From assembly GCA_036759545.1 (NCBI GenBank), contig DAIOUL010000003.1, forward strand, positions 16,851-80,850: a stretch of DNA of 64,000 nucleotides, written 5' to 3'. Position numbers and translations under genes: made by a program. The notes under the pieces were generated by a model, which was not told the origin of the DNA, did no database searches, and saw nothing but the letters and a program-made list of their open reading frames with translations. This document shows positions 17,040 through 24,814 of the stretch, piece after piece (position 1 is the stretch's first letter; each line of letters opens with the position of its first letter). This DNA comes from 66-474 sp036759545 (lineage in GTDB: Bacteria > Pseudomonadota > Gammaproteobacteria > Xanthomonadales > Rhodanobacteraceae).

Positions 17040-17443
17040 GCTGCACTCCGCAACCGATGACCGGATTCGATTCTTGATCCGGTGCGCGATGCCACATTGA
17101 GCTTGTGGCGGATATCGCTACAGCTAGCGCGTATCTCCGGCAATACCTCGGCAAGGGTCTGCACCAGTTCGCTAGGCACAGCGCTGGCTAGATTTCGTCT
17201 GCCGTCGGTTTTGACGTACTCCGCCAACAGTCCGCAGATGCGCTCTCCGTGCAGGTGCGCGCGATCGCGCCAGTCGGGATCAAGCGGACATATCGGTGCG
17301 CTGCAGGATGAATATCGCGGACACTTGCAGACAGCGAACGTCGATTTGCTATCATGTCCTCGTTGAGTTGCGCTGCCGCCCGGCGTTGCACTCTCCTCGA
17401 AGCCCGCCTCGTCCGGCGGGTTTCGTTTTTCATGCGCGTCCAT
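17036..17443 (-). CDS. Cys-rich hypothetical phage protein
   Basis: A 135-aa protein with a disordered first 35 residues, then a compact Cys cluster (CKCPRYSSCSAPICPLDP) likely to bind zinc, then a helix ending in LLAEYVKTDGR and a C-terminal helical part. This Cys pattern recurs in short proteins of proteobacterial prophages; function unknown. ATG 17443 is preferred over an upstream start that would read through most of the preceding gene. Stop and next start overlap (ATGA). Confidence 0.6.
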   Translation of the reverse strand: MDAHEKRNPPDEAGFEESATPGGSATQRGHDSKSTFAVCKCPRYSSCSAPICPLDPDWRDRAHLHGERICGLLAEYVKTDGRRNLASAVPSELVQTLAEVLPEIRASCSDIRHKLNVASRTGSRIESGHRLRSAA

Positions 17444-17648
17444 CGCCGCCTCCCATGCGCAGTTCGCTTGCGCAGCGCTGCAGGCCCGTGGCCAACGCAT
17501 CCAGGTCTGTGGCAGCGCGCTCACCCGCAGATACACGACGGGCAAGCTCGACCAGCGCATTGCTCGCACTCCACAGATCGCGCGCGATCGCAGCGGCAGG
17601 CCTTGGTGCGGGCGCCAGGTTGGGCGCGGTAACGATGGCGGCGTTCAT
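17430..17648 (-). CDS. Small hypothetical protein
   Basis: A 72-aa Ala-rich, probably all-helical protein. It starts inside the stop codon of the HTH protein gene and ends 14 bp inside the next gene. No recognised motif. Its place between coupled genes is the main support. Confidence 0.5.
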   Translation of the reverse strand: MNAAIVTAPNLAPAPRPAAAIARDLWSASNALVELARRVSAGERAATDLDALATGLQRCASELRMGGGDGRA

Positions 17649-17854
17649 GCCGCGTCCCGTGGTGTAGCTTCGCGCTCCAAGCGGTCGATCAACTTGTTTA
17701 AGGCGCGTGCGCTAATCATCCGGCGCCGGCCAGCCTTGAACGTGGTCAGCTCGCCGGTTCCCATCATGTAGTAGATGCGTCGGCGCGCGAAGCCGGTGGC
17801 GACCACGGCTTCATCAATCGTGAAAGCCAGCTTGGCTGGAACTTGTTTCAGCAC
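17645..17854 (-). CDS. HTH/excisionase-like DNA-binding protein
   Basis: A 69-aa protein with the MerR/Xis-type winged helix seen in excisionases and AlpA-like regulators: AFTIDEAVVATGFARRRIYYMM, then GELTTFKAGRRRMISARALNKL. GTG 17854 is chosen because GGGAGAG lies about 6 nt upstream; a longer frame reaches 17914 without a good site. In phages such proteins steer integrase toward excision or control early transcription. Which applies here is inference. Confidence 0.7.
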   Translation of the reverse strand: MLKQVPAKLAFTIDEAVVATGFARRRIYYMMGTGELTTFKAGRRRMISARALNKLIDRLEREATPRDAA

Positions 17855-17917
17855 TTCGTCTCTCCCGGTTCGTCGGCAGCGTGTGTGCGGCTGCGTGCGA
17901 AAGAGATTATTCACGTC

Positions 17918-18499
17918 CTACTTGGAACGCGGGCGTTCCTTTCCGAATTTTTTTACACGATTGCGGACAGTCCTCCCGTCTACGCCGAATTCTCGCCCGA
18001 CTTGCCCGCATATGTCGGTTCTCGACCGCTTGCTGTTTGCAGCCTTCAACTGATTCACCCTCTTTTGCCAACGATCCCATTCCGGTTTGCGCTCGGCCAC
18101 TCTCTCTTCTTTACTGCTAAAGCCGGCTTTTCTGCGTTGCTCTTGCGCCGCAAGGTCGCGATTGATAATCGGCAGCGCAGCTTGCCCCATCGCGACATTC
18201 AGAGTTCTCCAAGCGGTGGCTGCCAATTGCGCGGCAGCTTCAAGTTCACCCGGCTTCACCTTGAACATGCGCCCAGCTAAGTTCAGGTTTCCTCCATCCA
18301 ACTGCATCAGGCCCAAAGCTGCGATATCACGAGCGCTGCGCAAGTTGCGAATCGCATTGTCATCGTCTGGCGCTGGAGAGCTTGGCGGCAACAGCGCCAT
18401 GCATTGCTCGATGACTTCTCGAAGTTGACGCCGTACTTGCGCACGGCGTTCGTCCGTGCTCGCCGCTCGGTGTGTGCCTGATGGTGGACTGCATGCCAT
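17918..18499 (-). CDS. Hypothetical element protein with C-terminal HTH
   Basis: A 193-aa, mostly helical protein. The last 50 residues (RTDICGQVGREFGVDGRTVRNRVKKFGKER) read as a helix-turn-helix of the kind that tells replication or packaging proteins where to bind. No enzyme motif. It lies between small unknown genes and the Xis-like gene. Confidence 0.6.
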   Translation of the reverse strand: MACSPPSGTHRAASTDERRAQVRRQLREVIEQCMALLPPSSPAPDDDNAIRNLRSARDIAALGLMQLDGGNLNLAGRMFKVKPGELEAAAQLAATAWRTLNVAMGQAALPIINRDLAAQEQRRKAGFSSKEERVAERKPEWDRWQKRVNQLKAANSKRSRTDICGQVGREFGVDGRTVRNRVKKFGKERPRSK

Positions 18500-18586
18500 G
18501 CGCGCTCTCCCGCGCTCTCAAAAGATGCCACGGCAACGCGGTGAGAGTCCGCGCTTTCGGGAGCTACCCTAGCCGTGGCGTGATCG

Positions 18587-18775
18587 TTACCGCTCGCCGC
18601 GCAGATAGCGCGCTTTCAGTTCAGCGTGCTTCGTGAAGGGTAGACCGAGCTCGCGGGCGCGATCGTTCTGCATCGCACACCACGCGCGAAACGCCGGGTC
18701 CAGAGAAATCGCAAAATCAGGCTCCGGCTCGGACCGCGCACGCGCAACGGGAAAGGGAATGATCTGTGCGCTCAT
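18587..18775 (-). CDS. Small hypothetical protein
   Basis: A 62-aa protein starting MSAQIIPFPVARA, a short hydrophobic opening common in small phage proteins, then an acidic and a basic half. Its ATG overlaps the preceding stop (ATGA). No recognised family. Confidence 0.5.
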   Translation of the reverse strand: MSAQIIPFPVARARSEPEPDFAISLDPAFRAWCAMQNDRARELGLPFTKHAELKARYLRGER

Positions 18776-19116
18776 TTGACCAGTCCGCGATTCACCATTG
18801 TCTCGCCCGCAGCGATCAGCCGTGCGCTGGCGCGCTTTACCATGTCTTTCATTGCGTCCAAGTGCTTGTTGTACTCCTTCGCCATACCCAGCAGGTCGCA
18901 AATTATTTCGCCGATTTCTTCCGGCTTCTGGTCGCCGGCCCCTTTGATCAGCTCTTCCCGCCCGCGCGCAAGCGTTATGAGCAGCATCCGGCGATTGACG
19001 CCGAAGCTTTGCGCCGCTTTTTCTATCGCGTCGATATTCCTTTCCGTGATTGCGGCGGGGAAATCTGGATAGGTTTCTTTCTGCTTCCGCTTTCCTGCTA
19101 CTTTGCGCTTTGCCAT
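18772..19116 (-). CDS. Hypothetical protein next to integrase
   Basis: A 114-aa Lys-rich, helical protein with a basic N-terminal tail (MAKRKVAGKRKQK) and a long amphipathic stretch, so it may bind nucleic acid. The ATG has GGAG about 7 nt upstream. It is the first gene after the integrase, 69 bp away, and may open the element's main transcript. Function unknown. Confidence 0.6.
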   Translation of the reverse strand: MAKRKVAGKRKQKETYPDFPAAITERNIDAIEKAAQSFGVNRRMLLITLARGREELIKGAGDQKPEEIGEIICDLLGMAKEYNKHLDAMKDMVKRASARLIAAGETMVNRGLVK

Positions 19117-19185
19117 GATCGTCTCCTAAGGGACGGTTGTGGAAGGTCGGCGGCGTGCCCTAACACGCCGTCGGCCGCTTGAAAC

Positions 19186-20412
19186 TTATCCTGTTTTGCG
19201 TTTCCGGCCCACCAGCGTCGCCACCGCGTTCGCCTTGTGTTCGGCGGCCAGGTGCGCGTATCGCTGCGTCATTGTGAAGTCTTGATGTCCCAGCAATTCC
19301 TTGATGGTGTAAAGGTCGATGCCTGCCATCGCCAGCTTGCTCGCGAAGTGATGGCGGCAATCGTGGAAGCGGAAGTTTTCCAGCTTGGCGCTTTCGCATA
19401 GCGCGGTCCAAGACTTGTTGATGTTCGTCATGGGCGCACCGCCGCGGCCAGGAAATACCAGTCCTTCGCGTTCGCCGTGCCCCTTCCAGCGCTTCAGCAC
19501 GTCGCACGCTTCACTATTCAGCGCTACATGCCGCGCGCGCTGTCCCTTGGAAGTTTCGGCGCGCACGGTCAGCACCTTGTTGCACAGATCCACGTCACTC
19601 CAGCGCAACCCGAACAGTTCGCCGCGGCGCAGGCCGGTGTTCAATGCCAGCAGCACCAGCGGCATCAGGTGATCGGTATAGCCGTTCGCGGGCCACATCG
19701 GACGCGGCGCGTGGCCACGTGTGAGCGCCCATGCGTTACCAGAGGCACGGTGTTGACGCGCGAGCGCTTCGCGTTTCGTCAGCGCCTCGCGTAGTCGCTT
19801 CTCTTCGGCAGCGGTGAGAAACCTCACACGGCTATTGTCCGCGCCCTTCACGCGCTTCACGGAAGAGAGAGGATGCGTTTCCAGCCTCTTCCACTCGACC
19901 GCCTTGGATAGCACGGAACGGATGCGATCAAGGTCGCGGTTGACCGTCGCAGCCGCCACGCCGTCTTTCAGACGCGCGGCCTTGAACTTGTCCAGTTGCC
20001 AAGCGGTGATGCCCGACAGCGGTTTGTTGTAGAGGAACTCGAATTGCGCTTTCAGATTGGAGAGCGTCGCAGCACCGGCTTTGCGCTCGGCCTCGACCCA
20101 CGGCGCATAGTGCTTTTCGATGAATTCGCCCAACGTCAGCGGCCGGCTCTTGCCGCGTGCCGCCGCGGGCAGCTTGCCGCTGTCCTTGTCGGCCAGCCAT
20201 TGGCGAGCGGTGACTTTTGCTTGTTCCAGCGTCAGCACCGCTGCATTGCCGATCGTCCGGCGACGCACGCGGTCGAATGCCATCACAAAGGACTTCACGC
20301 CGGACGGCTGCACGCGCACCAGCAGCCCCTTGATCTCCGAGTCGCGGATTTCGTAGGGGCGATCTTGCGGCTTTGCGCCGCGGATCACTTGGGCATTGAG
20401 CTTGCGAAGCAT
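19186..20412 (-). CDS. int: Tyrosine-type site-specific integrase
   Basis: A phage integrase of 408 aa that inserts the element into tRNA-Pro. It has an N-terminal arm-binding DUF4102-like domain (about 1-90), a core-binding domain (about 95-195) and the catalytic domain. The catalytic residues are all present: R262 (NTGLRRGE), H350-x-x-R353 (FHDCRHH), H376 (LLGHQDF) and nucleophile Y385 (MTQRYAH). ATG 20412 (MLRKLNAQVIRG) is the usual N terminus. It lies next to attR, as expected for a P4-type integrase. Confidence 0.95.
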   Translation of the reverse strand: MLRKLNAQVIRGAKPQDRPYEIRDSEIKGLLVRVQPSGVKSFVMAFDRVRRRTIGNAAVLTLEQAKVTARQWLADKDSGKLPAAARGKSRPLTLGEFIEKHYAPWVEAERKAGAATLSNLKAQFEFLYNKPLSGITAWQLDKFKAARLKDGVAAATVNRDLDRIRSVLSKAVEWKRLETHPLSSVKRVKGADNSRVRFLTAAEEKRLREALTKREALARQHRASGNAWALTRGHAPRPMWPANGYTDHLMPLVLLALNTGLRRGELFGLRWSDVDLCNKVLTVRAETSKGQRARHVALNSEACDVLKRWKGHGEREGLVFPGRGGAPMTNINKSWTALCESAKLENFRFHDCRHHFASKLAMAGIDLYTIKELLGHQDFTMTQRYAHLAAEHKANAVATLVGRKRKTG

Positions 20413-20549
20413 CTTTCCGGCCGTAAGCGCAATTTCGTAAGCGCACGGTAAGCGCAAGTGAGAGCTTACAGCGGAACAAAGCGGCACACAATGGCACGCT
20501 AACTATCTGACTTTGCTTGCAAGCACCTGATCGGCCAATCTGAACAAAT

Positions 20550-20598
20550 TACGTTCGGGACGTAGAAGTCGCATGTTCAAATCCTGTCTCCCCGACCA
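20550..20598. repeat. Right attachment repeat (attR), tRNA-Pro 3' fragment
   Basis: A 49-bp copy of the tRNA-Pro 3' end from the anticodon stem to CCA, with one change (T at 20574, in the T stem). There is no acceptor or D arm, so it is not a functional tRNA. It marks the outer edge of the integrated element. Confidence 0.9.
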
Positions 20599-20614
20599 CC
20601 AAGCCACGGACTCA

Positions 20615-20644
20615 GGCCGCCAGCGATGAGCGGCCTTTTCTTTC
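20615..20644 (+). terminator. Rho-independent terminator beyond attR
   Basis: GGCCGC and GCGGCC arms around a 9-nt loop are followed by a T-rich tail (TTTTCTTTCT). This is probably the host's original terminator for tRNA-Pro, now separated from it by the element. Confidence 0.7.
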
Positions 20645-20788
20645 TATCTTTTCGGTCGCAAGAACCGGCACGAATTCCGCTGCCTCATAAAGACTGTCCC
20701 TAGTTCGTCGCTTGCAGCATCGCTACCCGCCCGCGAGAATGATCGAGGGCTGGTCAAATTTCCTGTGTTCGAGCTGGGGAGTCATCCG

Positions 20789-21691
20789 ATGAAACCGTCG
20801 CGTGCTTTTGCAACTGCGTTGTTCTCGTTTTGCCTGGCGACACTGGTACCAAACGCCGAGGCCGCCGCGCCGACCGGCTACTCGGGCATCTTCGGTGGCG
20901 GACCGTTGTACATCACATCGAAGGGTGCTCCGGCCAACATCAACGAACTGGCGAATTCGGGCTTCACTGAAGTCATCGTCTGGAGCGTTGAGGTCAAGCC
21001 CAACGGCGACCTGAATTTGAACGGCGAGTTTCCGCTCACTTCGAACGGCGTCTACATCGGCGACCAGACTTATCCCGATTTCGCGTCGAACATGACCTTG
21101 CTCAAGCAGGGCAAGGTCAAGCGCGTGACCTTCAGCGTCGGCTCGTCGAACTACGGCGACTGGGAAGACATCGCCTCGCTCGTCCATTCGCAAGGCACCG
21201 GGCCAGGCAGCATTCTGTACAAGACATTCGCGGCGCTGAAAGCCGCGATCCCGGCGATCGATGCGATCGACTTCGACGACGAGAACAGCTACGACCTCGC
21301 CAGCACGGTGCAGTTCGGTGTAATGCTGGCGCAGCTCGGATATCACGTGATGCCCGATCCTTATGTAAATGCCTCGTACTGGACCGAGGTCGTTTCGCAG
21401 ATCAACGCCCAGGCCCCGGGCACGGTCGATGGCGTGCACCTTCAAACCTATTCCGGCGGCGCCGGCAACACGCCTTGCCAATCCCAGTGGAACTTCGGCG
21501 ACGTTCCGGTTCTGCCGATCGTGTGGGATCTCAACGATAGTCCGCTGAAGGCTTATCGCCAGATGAGCGGCTGGCACAACCAGTGCGGAATCGTCGGCGG
21601 CGGCCTGTGGCTGTACGACGACATCGTCGGCACCGGCGCAGCGGCCAAGTACGCCAAGGCGATCAACTTGGGCGTCAGAACCCGGCCCTGA
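20789..21691 (+). CDS. Secreted GH18-like TIM-barrel protein
   Basis: The 300-aa product has a Sec signal peptide (residues 1-25, ending near EAAA) and a single domain. DAIDFDDENSYD in the middle resembles the DxxDxDxE catalytic strand of GH18 chitinases and endoglycosidases. The last Asp-Asp-Glu of that motif could supply the acid. The substrate is unknown; chitin, peptidoglycan or glycoprotein are possible. ATG 20789 has GGGAG upstream. It is a single-gene unit just outside attR and ends before a bidirectional terminator. Confidence 0.6.
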   Translation: MKPSRAFATALFSFCLATLVPNAEAAAPTGYSGIFGGGPLYITSKGAPANINELANSGFTEVIVWSVEVKPNGDLNLNGEFPLTSNGVYIGDQTYPDFASNMTLLKQGKVKRVTFSVGSSNYGDWEDIASLVHSQGTGPGSILYKTFAALKAAIPAIDAIDFDDENSYDLASTVQFGVMLAQLGYHVMPDPYVNASYWTEVVSQINAQAPGTVDGVHLQTYSGGAGNTPCQSQWNFGDVPVLPIVWDLNDSPLKAYRQMSGWHNQCGIVGGGLWLYDDIVGTGAAAKYAKAINLGVRTRP

Positions 21692-21749
21692 GCCTGAACA
21701 TCAGACCGCTTGCGCCTTGTTGGCGGGCGTTCTCATAACCCCAAAGAAA

Positions 21750-21772
21750 AGTCGGCGCAAAGCCGGCTTTTT
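21750..21772 (+). terminator. Rho-independent terminator between the GH18-like gene and pilZ
   Basis: GTCGGC/GCCGGC stem with the short loop GCAAA, followed by TTTTT on the plus strand; the minus strand also runs into TTTTCTTTGG. It can serve both converging genes. Confidence 0.65.
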
Positions 21773-21797
21773 ATTTCCGGGTTCCCGAGTCCGGATT

Positions 21798-22166
21798 TCA
21801 CATCGTTTGCGTCGCCTTCTCCGAACCGAGCACGCCGGCGAGGATGGATTCGATCTTGGTGCGCGCGGTTTCGCCGTCGGATGATTCCGCGAATTGCACG
21901 CCGATGCCGGCGGTGCGGTTGCCCTGCGCGGCGGTCGGCGTGATCCACACCACCTTGCCCGCGACCGGCAGGCGGTCCTTCTCGTCCGGCAGGGTCAGCA
22001 GCAGGAATACCTCGTCGCCGAGGTTGTAGCGCTTCATGGTCGGCACGAACAGGCCGCCGCCTTTCACGAAGGACATGTAGGCGTTGTACAACGCCGCCTT
22101 GTCCTTGATCGCCAGCGACAGGATGCCCTGACGCGGCATGCCGACTGTGTTGGAACCCGGAGCCAT
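21798..22166 (-). CDS. pilZ: Type IV pilus PilZ protein
   Basis: A 122-aa single PilZ domain. The Xanthomonadales PilZ pattern is visible: GILSLAIKDKAALYNAYM, FVKGGGLFVPT, LGDEVFLLLTLP and GNRTAGIGVQF. It lacks the RxxxR and D/NxSxxG c-di-GMP motifs, as do the pilus-type PilZ proteins of Xanthomonas, which act through protein contacts (PilB, FimX). It is the last gene of the run mltG-tmk-holB-(PIG-L)-pilZ. In relatives pilZ commonly follows holB. Confidence 0.92.
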   Translation of the reverse strand: MAPGSNTVGMPRQGILSLAIKDKAALYNAYMSFVKGGGLFVPTMKRYNLGDEVFLLLTLPDEKDRLPVAGKVVWITPTAAQGNRTAGIGVQFAESSDGETARTKIESILAGVLGSEKATQTM

Positions 22167-22210
22167 AAGTCACCTTTGCGTCCGCAGCTTGCGCGACGGC
22201 GCGCGCGCGG

Positions 22211-23161
22211 TCAAGACCGAAACCGCTTCCAGCCCCAGTGATCGAACACCCACGGCGACGGCAGGGTGGAATACAGTTTCACGTAGTACGGCGCTTGCAA
22301 CGGGCGGGCCAGATGCGCCGCCGTCGTGCCGTCGCGCCAGAGCAAGGCCGCGCCTTCGTGCGCGCCGTCACAGGTCAGACGTTGACCGCCCAGCGCGTCC
22401 ACCGCGAACAGCGCCATGAATCCGCGCGCCCAGCGCGGCACGCGCCACGGAAGGCGCGAGCCCGACACCGGATGGTCGCCGCTGCCTTGCGCGAATCGTT
22501 CCTCTTCTCCGGCAAAGCGCAGCAACCGGCCGCGGCTCAGAGCGATCTGGCTGCGATGCGCCAAAATCGCCGCCCGTTTGCGCGCACTTTCCTGCGGCGT
22601 CAGCGTCAACGACGCGCGCCTCGTTCGATCCAGTTGCGCGCGGCCGTGCAACAGATAACAGAGACAACGCGGTTGGCGCGCAGCCGGAAGCCCGTCCAAT
22701 ACGAGTTCGAGCAGCACGTGCAGCGCGCTGTGGTCGGGATGCGCGTCGGCCAGATCCGGCAGCACCAGCAGCGTCGGTCCGATTTCATCGATCAATGCGC
22801 GCCATCGCGCGATCGACGCGGTGGTTTCATTGACCACTTTCGAGGTGACGCCGCCGTCCGGCCACTGCAAGCGATGCACGGCCGCCTTGCCTGCGTCGAG
22901 TTCCTGCAAGGCATGCTGCGCTTCGAGCCGCCGGCGCTCGCCCCAGCGCTCGCGCTCTGCGGTGCCGATGCGAACGCGATGTTCCAGAACGCGCTGCGGC
23001 CAGGGATTGTTGTCGCCGTCGGTGACGAACACGATGTGCACCCGCGTGCCTTTCGCCAACGCGCGCTGGATCAAGCCGCCCGCAGCCAATGATTCGTCGT
23101 CGGGGTGCGGCGCCACCACCAACAGGACGTCGCCGGGCGAGAGCAGATGATCCGGATTCAT
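22211..23161 (-). CDS. PIG-L/LmbE-family N-deacetylase
   Basis: A 316-aa zinc-dependent deacetylase. The metal motif PHPDDE is in the first 30 residues (VVAPHPDDESLAAGG), and the later HPDH (DLADAHPDHSAL) gives the third His. Relatives remove acetyl groups from GlcNAc-linked substrates. ATG 23161 starts just ahead of that motif. It is wedged between holB and pilZ, two genes normally adjacent in this group, with 44- and 61-bp gaps. The substrate is not readable; surface glycan or pilin glycan are guesses. Confidence 0.85.
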   Translation of the reverse strand: MNPDHLLSPGDVLLVVAPHPDDESLAAGGLIQRALAKGTRVHIVFVTDGDNNPWPQRVLEHRVRIGTAERERWGERRRLEAQHALQELDAGKAAVHRLQWPDGGVTSKVVNETTASIARWRALIDEIGPTLLVLPDLADAHPDHSALHVLLELVLDGLPAARQPRCLCYLLHGRAQLDRTRRASLTLTPQESARKRAAILAHRSQIALSRGRLLRFAGEEERFAQGSGDHPVSGSRLPWRVPRWARGFMALFAVDALGGQRLTCDGAHEGAALLWRDGTTAAHLARPLQAPYYVKLYSTLPSPWVFDHWGWKRFRS

Positions 23162-23222
23162 GTCATCCCGCGTGCGGCGGATTGCTGAAGGGGGTGCGCA
23201 GCATGCAGGTGCCGGCTTTCGC

Positions 23223-24176
23223 TCAGCTTGCCCGGCCGAATGCGGCAAGACATTCGATCAAGGCCGGCTCGGGACGGAGCGGCCCGCGCAGCAGTTCGCG
23301 CAGGCGATTGACGCGCTCGAATCCGGCTTGCAGGGTGCCGATGTCCCATTGCGGATCGAACTCGCCCGGCGCGCCTGCGGCACGCACGCGCGCGGCTTCG
23401 TGCAATAGGCGCGCGGCATGTTCCAGCCGCGCCACCGGCTCGTCCGCGCTCCACGCGTGCGCAACCCGATAGACCGATGTGCGACCGCGCGCCAGCGCTT
23501 GCAGATCCTTCGCCACCGAGTCGCGCCGCTGCAATTCGCCGCCTTGCTCGAACGCGAAGGCGCGGCCCGGATTGCCTCCGGCCGCATCCAGCGCCCGCCG
23601 CGGATCGTGCACACCCTGCGTGCGCAACCAGGCTTCCGCCTGTTCGCGCGGGGGCGTCATGAAGTCGATGCGCTGACAGCGGCTGCGGATGGTGGTCGGC
23701 AATCGCCACGGCTGGTCGGCGATCAGCACGATCAGGCTGGACGCGGTGGGTTCTTCCAGCGTTTTCAACAACGCGTTCGCCGCAGCCGGATTCATGGCGT
23801 CGGCCGGATCGATCACCGCGATCTGCCAGCCGCCCAGTTGCGAAGACATCGCCAGCCGCGCAGACAAGAGCCGGATTTGCTCGACCACGATTTCCTTGCG
23901 CGGTTTGCCTTCGCTGTTCAATTCGAAAGTGACGAGCACGCGGTCCGGATGCGTACCCGCTTCCAGCAACGCGCAGGCCTTGCATTCCCCACAAGCCCGA
24001 GCAGTTCGCGGATGCGGGCACAACCGCGCGCGCACGAAGGCTTCCGCGAATGCGCGCTTGCCGAGACCTTGCGCGCCGGCCAGCAGCAGGGCGTGCGGCA
24101 ATGAACCGAGTTCGGCGCGTTGCGCCAGCGCGTTCCATTGCGCCGTTTGCCACGGCAGCAACGCGGGCGGACTCAT
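23223..24176 (-). CDS. holB: DNA polymerase III subunit delta'
   Basis: A 317-aa clamp-loader subunit. AAA+ features include the modified P-loop GAQGLGKRAFAEAF, the zinc-binding Cys cluster C-PHPRTARAC-GEC-KAC near 60-80, and NALLKTLEEPTASS (sensor/SRC-type region). ATG 24176 overlaps the tmk stop (ATGA), fixing the start; an upstream extension reads through tmk. It acts in the clamp loader with DnaX, HolA and others. Confidence 0.92.
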   Translation of the reverse strand: MSPPALLPWQTAQWNALAQRAELGSLPHALLLAGAQGLGKRAFAEAFVRARLCPHPRTARACGECKACALLEAGTHPDRVLVTFELNSEGKPRKEIVVEQIRLLSARLAMSSQLGGWQIAVIDPADAMNPAAANALLKTLEEPTASSLIVLIADQPWRLPTTIRSRCQRIDFMTPPREQAEAWLRTQGVHDPRRALDAAGGNPGRAFAFEQGGELQRRDSVAKDLQALARGRTSVYRVAHAWSADEPVARLEHAARLLHEAARVRAAGAPGEFDPQWDIGTLQAGFERVNRLRELLRGPLRPEPALIECLAAFGRAS

Positions 24177-24814
24177 GCGCGCACGCCTTCGCGCAGTGCA
24201 TCCACCGCAGCGACCGCGGCGGCGAGCACTTCCTCCACTGGACGCGAGGCATCCAGCACGCGGAAGCGCTGCGGCTCCGCGGCCGCGCGTGTGAGATACG
24301 CCTGCCGCACGCGTTCGAAAAAGCCGTCGTCCTCGCGCTCGATTCGGTCGGCATCGCCGCGCACGTGCGTGCGTTCGCGGCCGTGCGCGACGGGCAAATC
24401 GAGCAGCAGGGTGAGATCCGGCTGCAAGCCTTCGGTCGCGATGGCTTCCAGTTGTGCGATCAATGCCGGATCGAGCCCGCGGCCGCCGCCCTGGTAAGCG
24501 TAACTCGCATCCGTGTAACGATCGCACAGCACCCAGCGTCCCGCAGCCAGGGACGGGCGCAATATCTCACGCACCAGTTGCGCACGCGCCGCGAACATCA
24601 GCAACGCTTCCGTTTGCGCAGCGATGGTGCGCAGCGCGGGATCCAGCACCAGCAACCGCACCCCCTCGCCCAGGGCCGTGCCGCCGGGTTCGCGCGTCTG
24701 CAGAACCTCGATGCCGGCGCCTTCCAGATGCGCGTGCAATCCCGTCAGCAGGGTGCTCTTGCCGGCGCCCTCGCCGCCTTCCAGCGTGATCAGTTTGCCG
24801 CGCGAAGGGCTCAT
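24173..24814 (-). CDS. tmk: Thymidylate kinase
   Basis: A 213-aa P-loop kinase that phosphorylates dTMP. Walker A is GGEGAGKST near residue 12, the DR motif is in VLCDRYTDASYAYQGGGRG, and a lid region with basic residues follows. The start is ATG 24814, overlapping the mltG stop. It is in the conserved mltG-tmk-holB order. Confidence 0.95.
   Translation of the reverse strand: MSPSRGKLITLEGGEGAGKSTLLTGLHAHLEGAGIEVLQTREPGGTALGEGVRLLVLDPALRTIAAQTEALLMFAARAQLVREILRPSLAAGRWVLCDRYTDASYAYQGGGRGLDPALIAQLEAIATEGLQPDLTLLLDLPVAHGRERTHVRGDADRIEREDDGFFERVRQAYLTRAAAEPQRFRVLDASRPVEEVLAAAVAAVDALREGVRA

Larger units (their letters stand above)
9782..20598 (-). mobile_element. 10.8-kb integrative phage-satellite-like element in tRNA-Pro
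   Basis: The element is bounded by 49-bp direct repeats of the tRNA-Pro 3' end (9782-9830 and 20550-20598, one mismatch). Its tyrosine integrase lies next to the right end. All 16 predicted genes run on the minus strand, most coupled by ATGA or short overlaps. Phage functions seen are integrase, an HTH/Xis-like protein, HK97-type capsid, a small-terminase-like protein and a tape measure protein. Portal, large terminase, head-tail connectors, tail tube, baseplate, lysis and a clear repressor are not found. It is either an internally deleted prophage or a satellite that borrows the rest from a helper; the intact frames favour something maintained. Confidence 0.85.

Noticed and set aside
20550..20598. 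Second tRNA-Pro
   Set aside because: Only the 3' part is present; it is the attR repeat.
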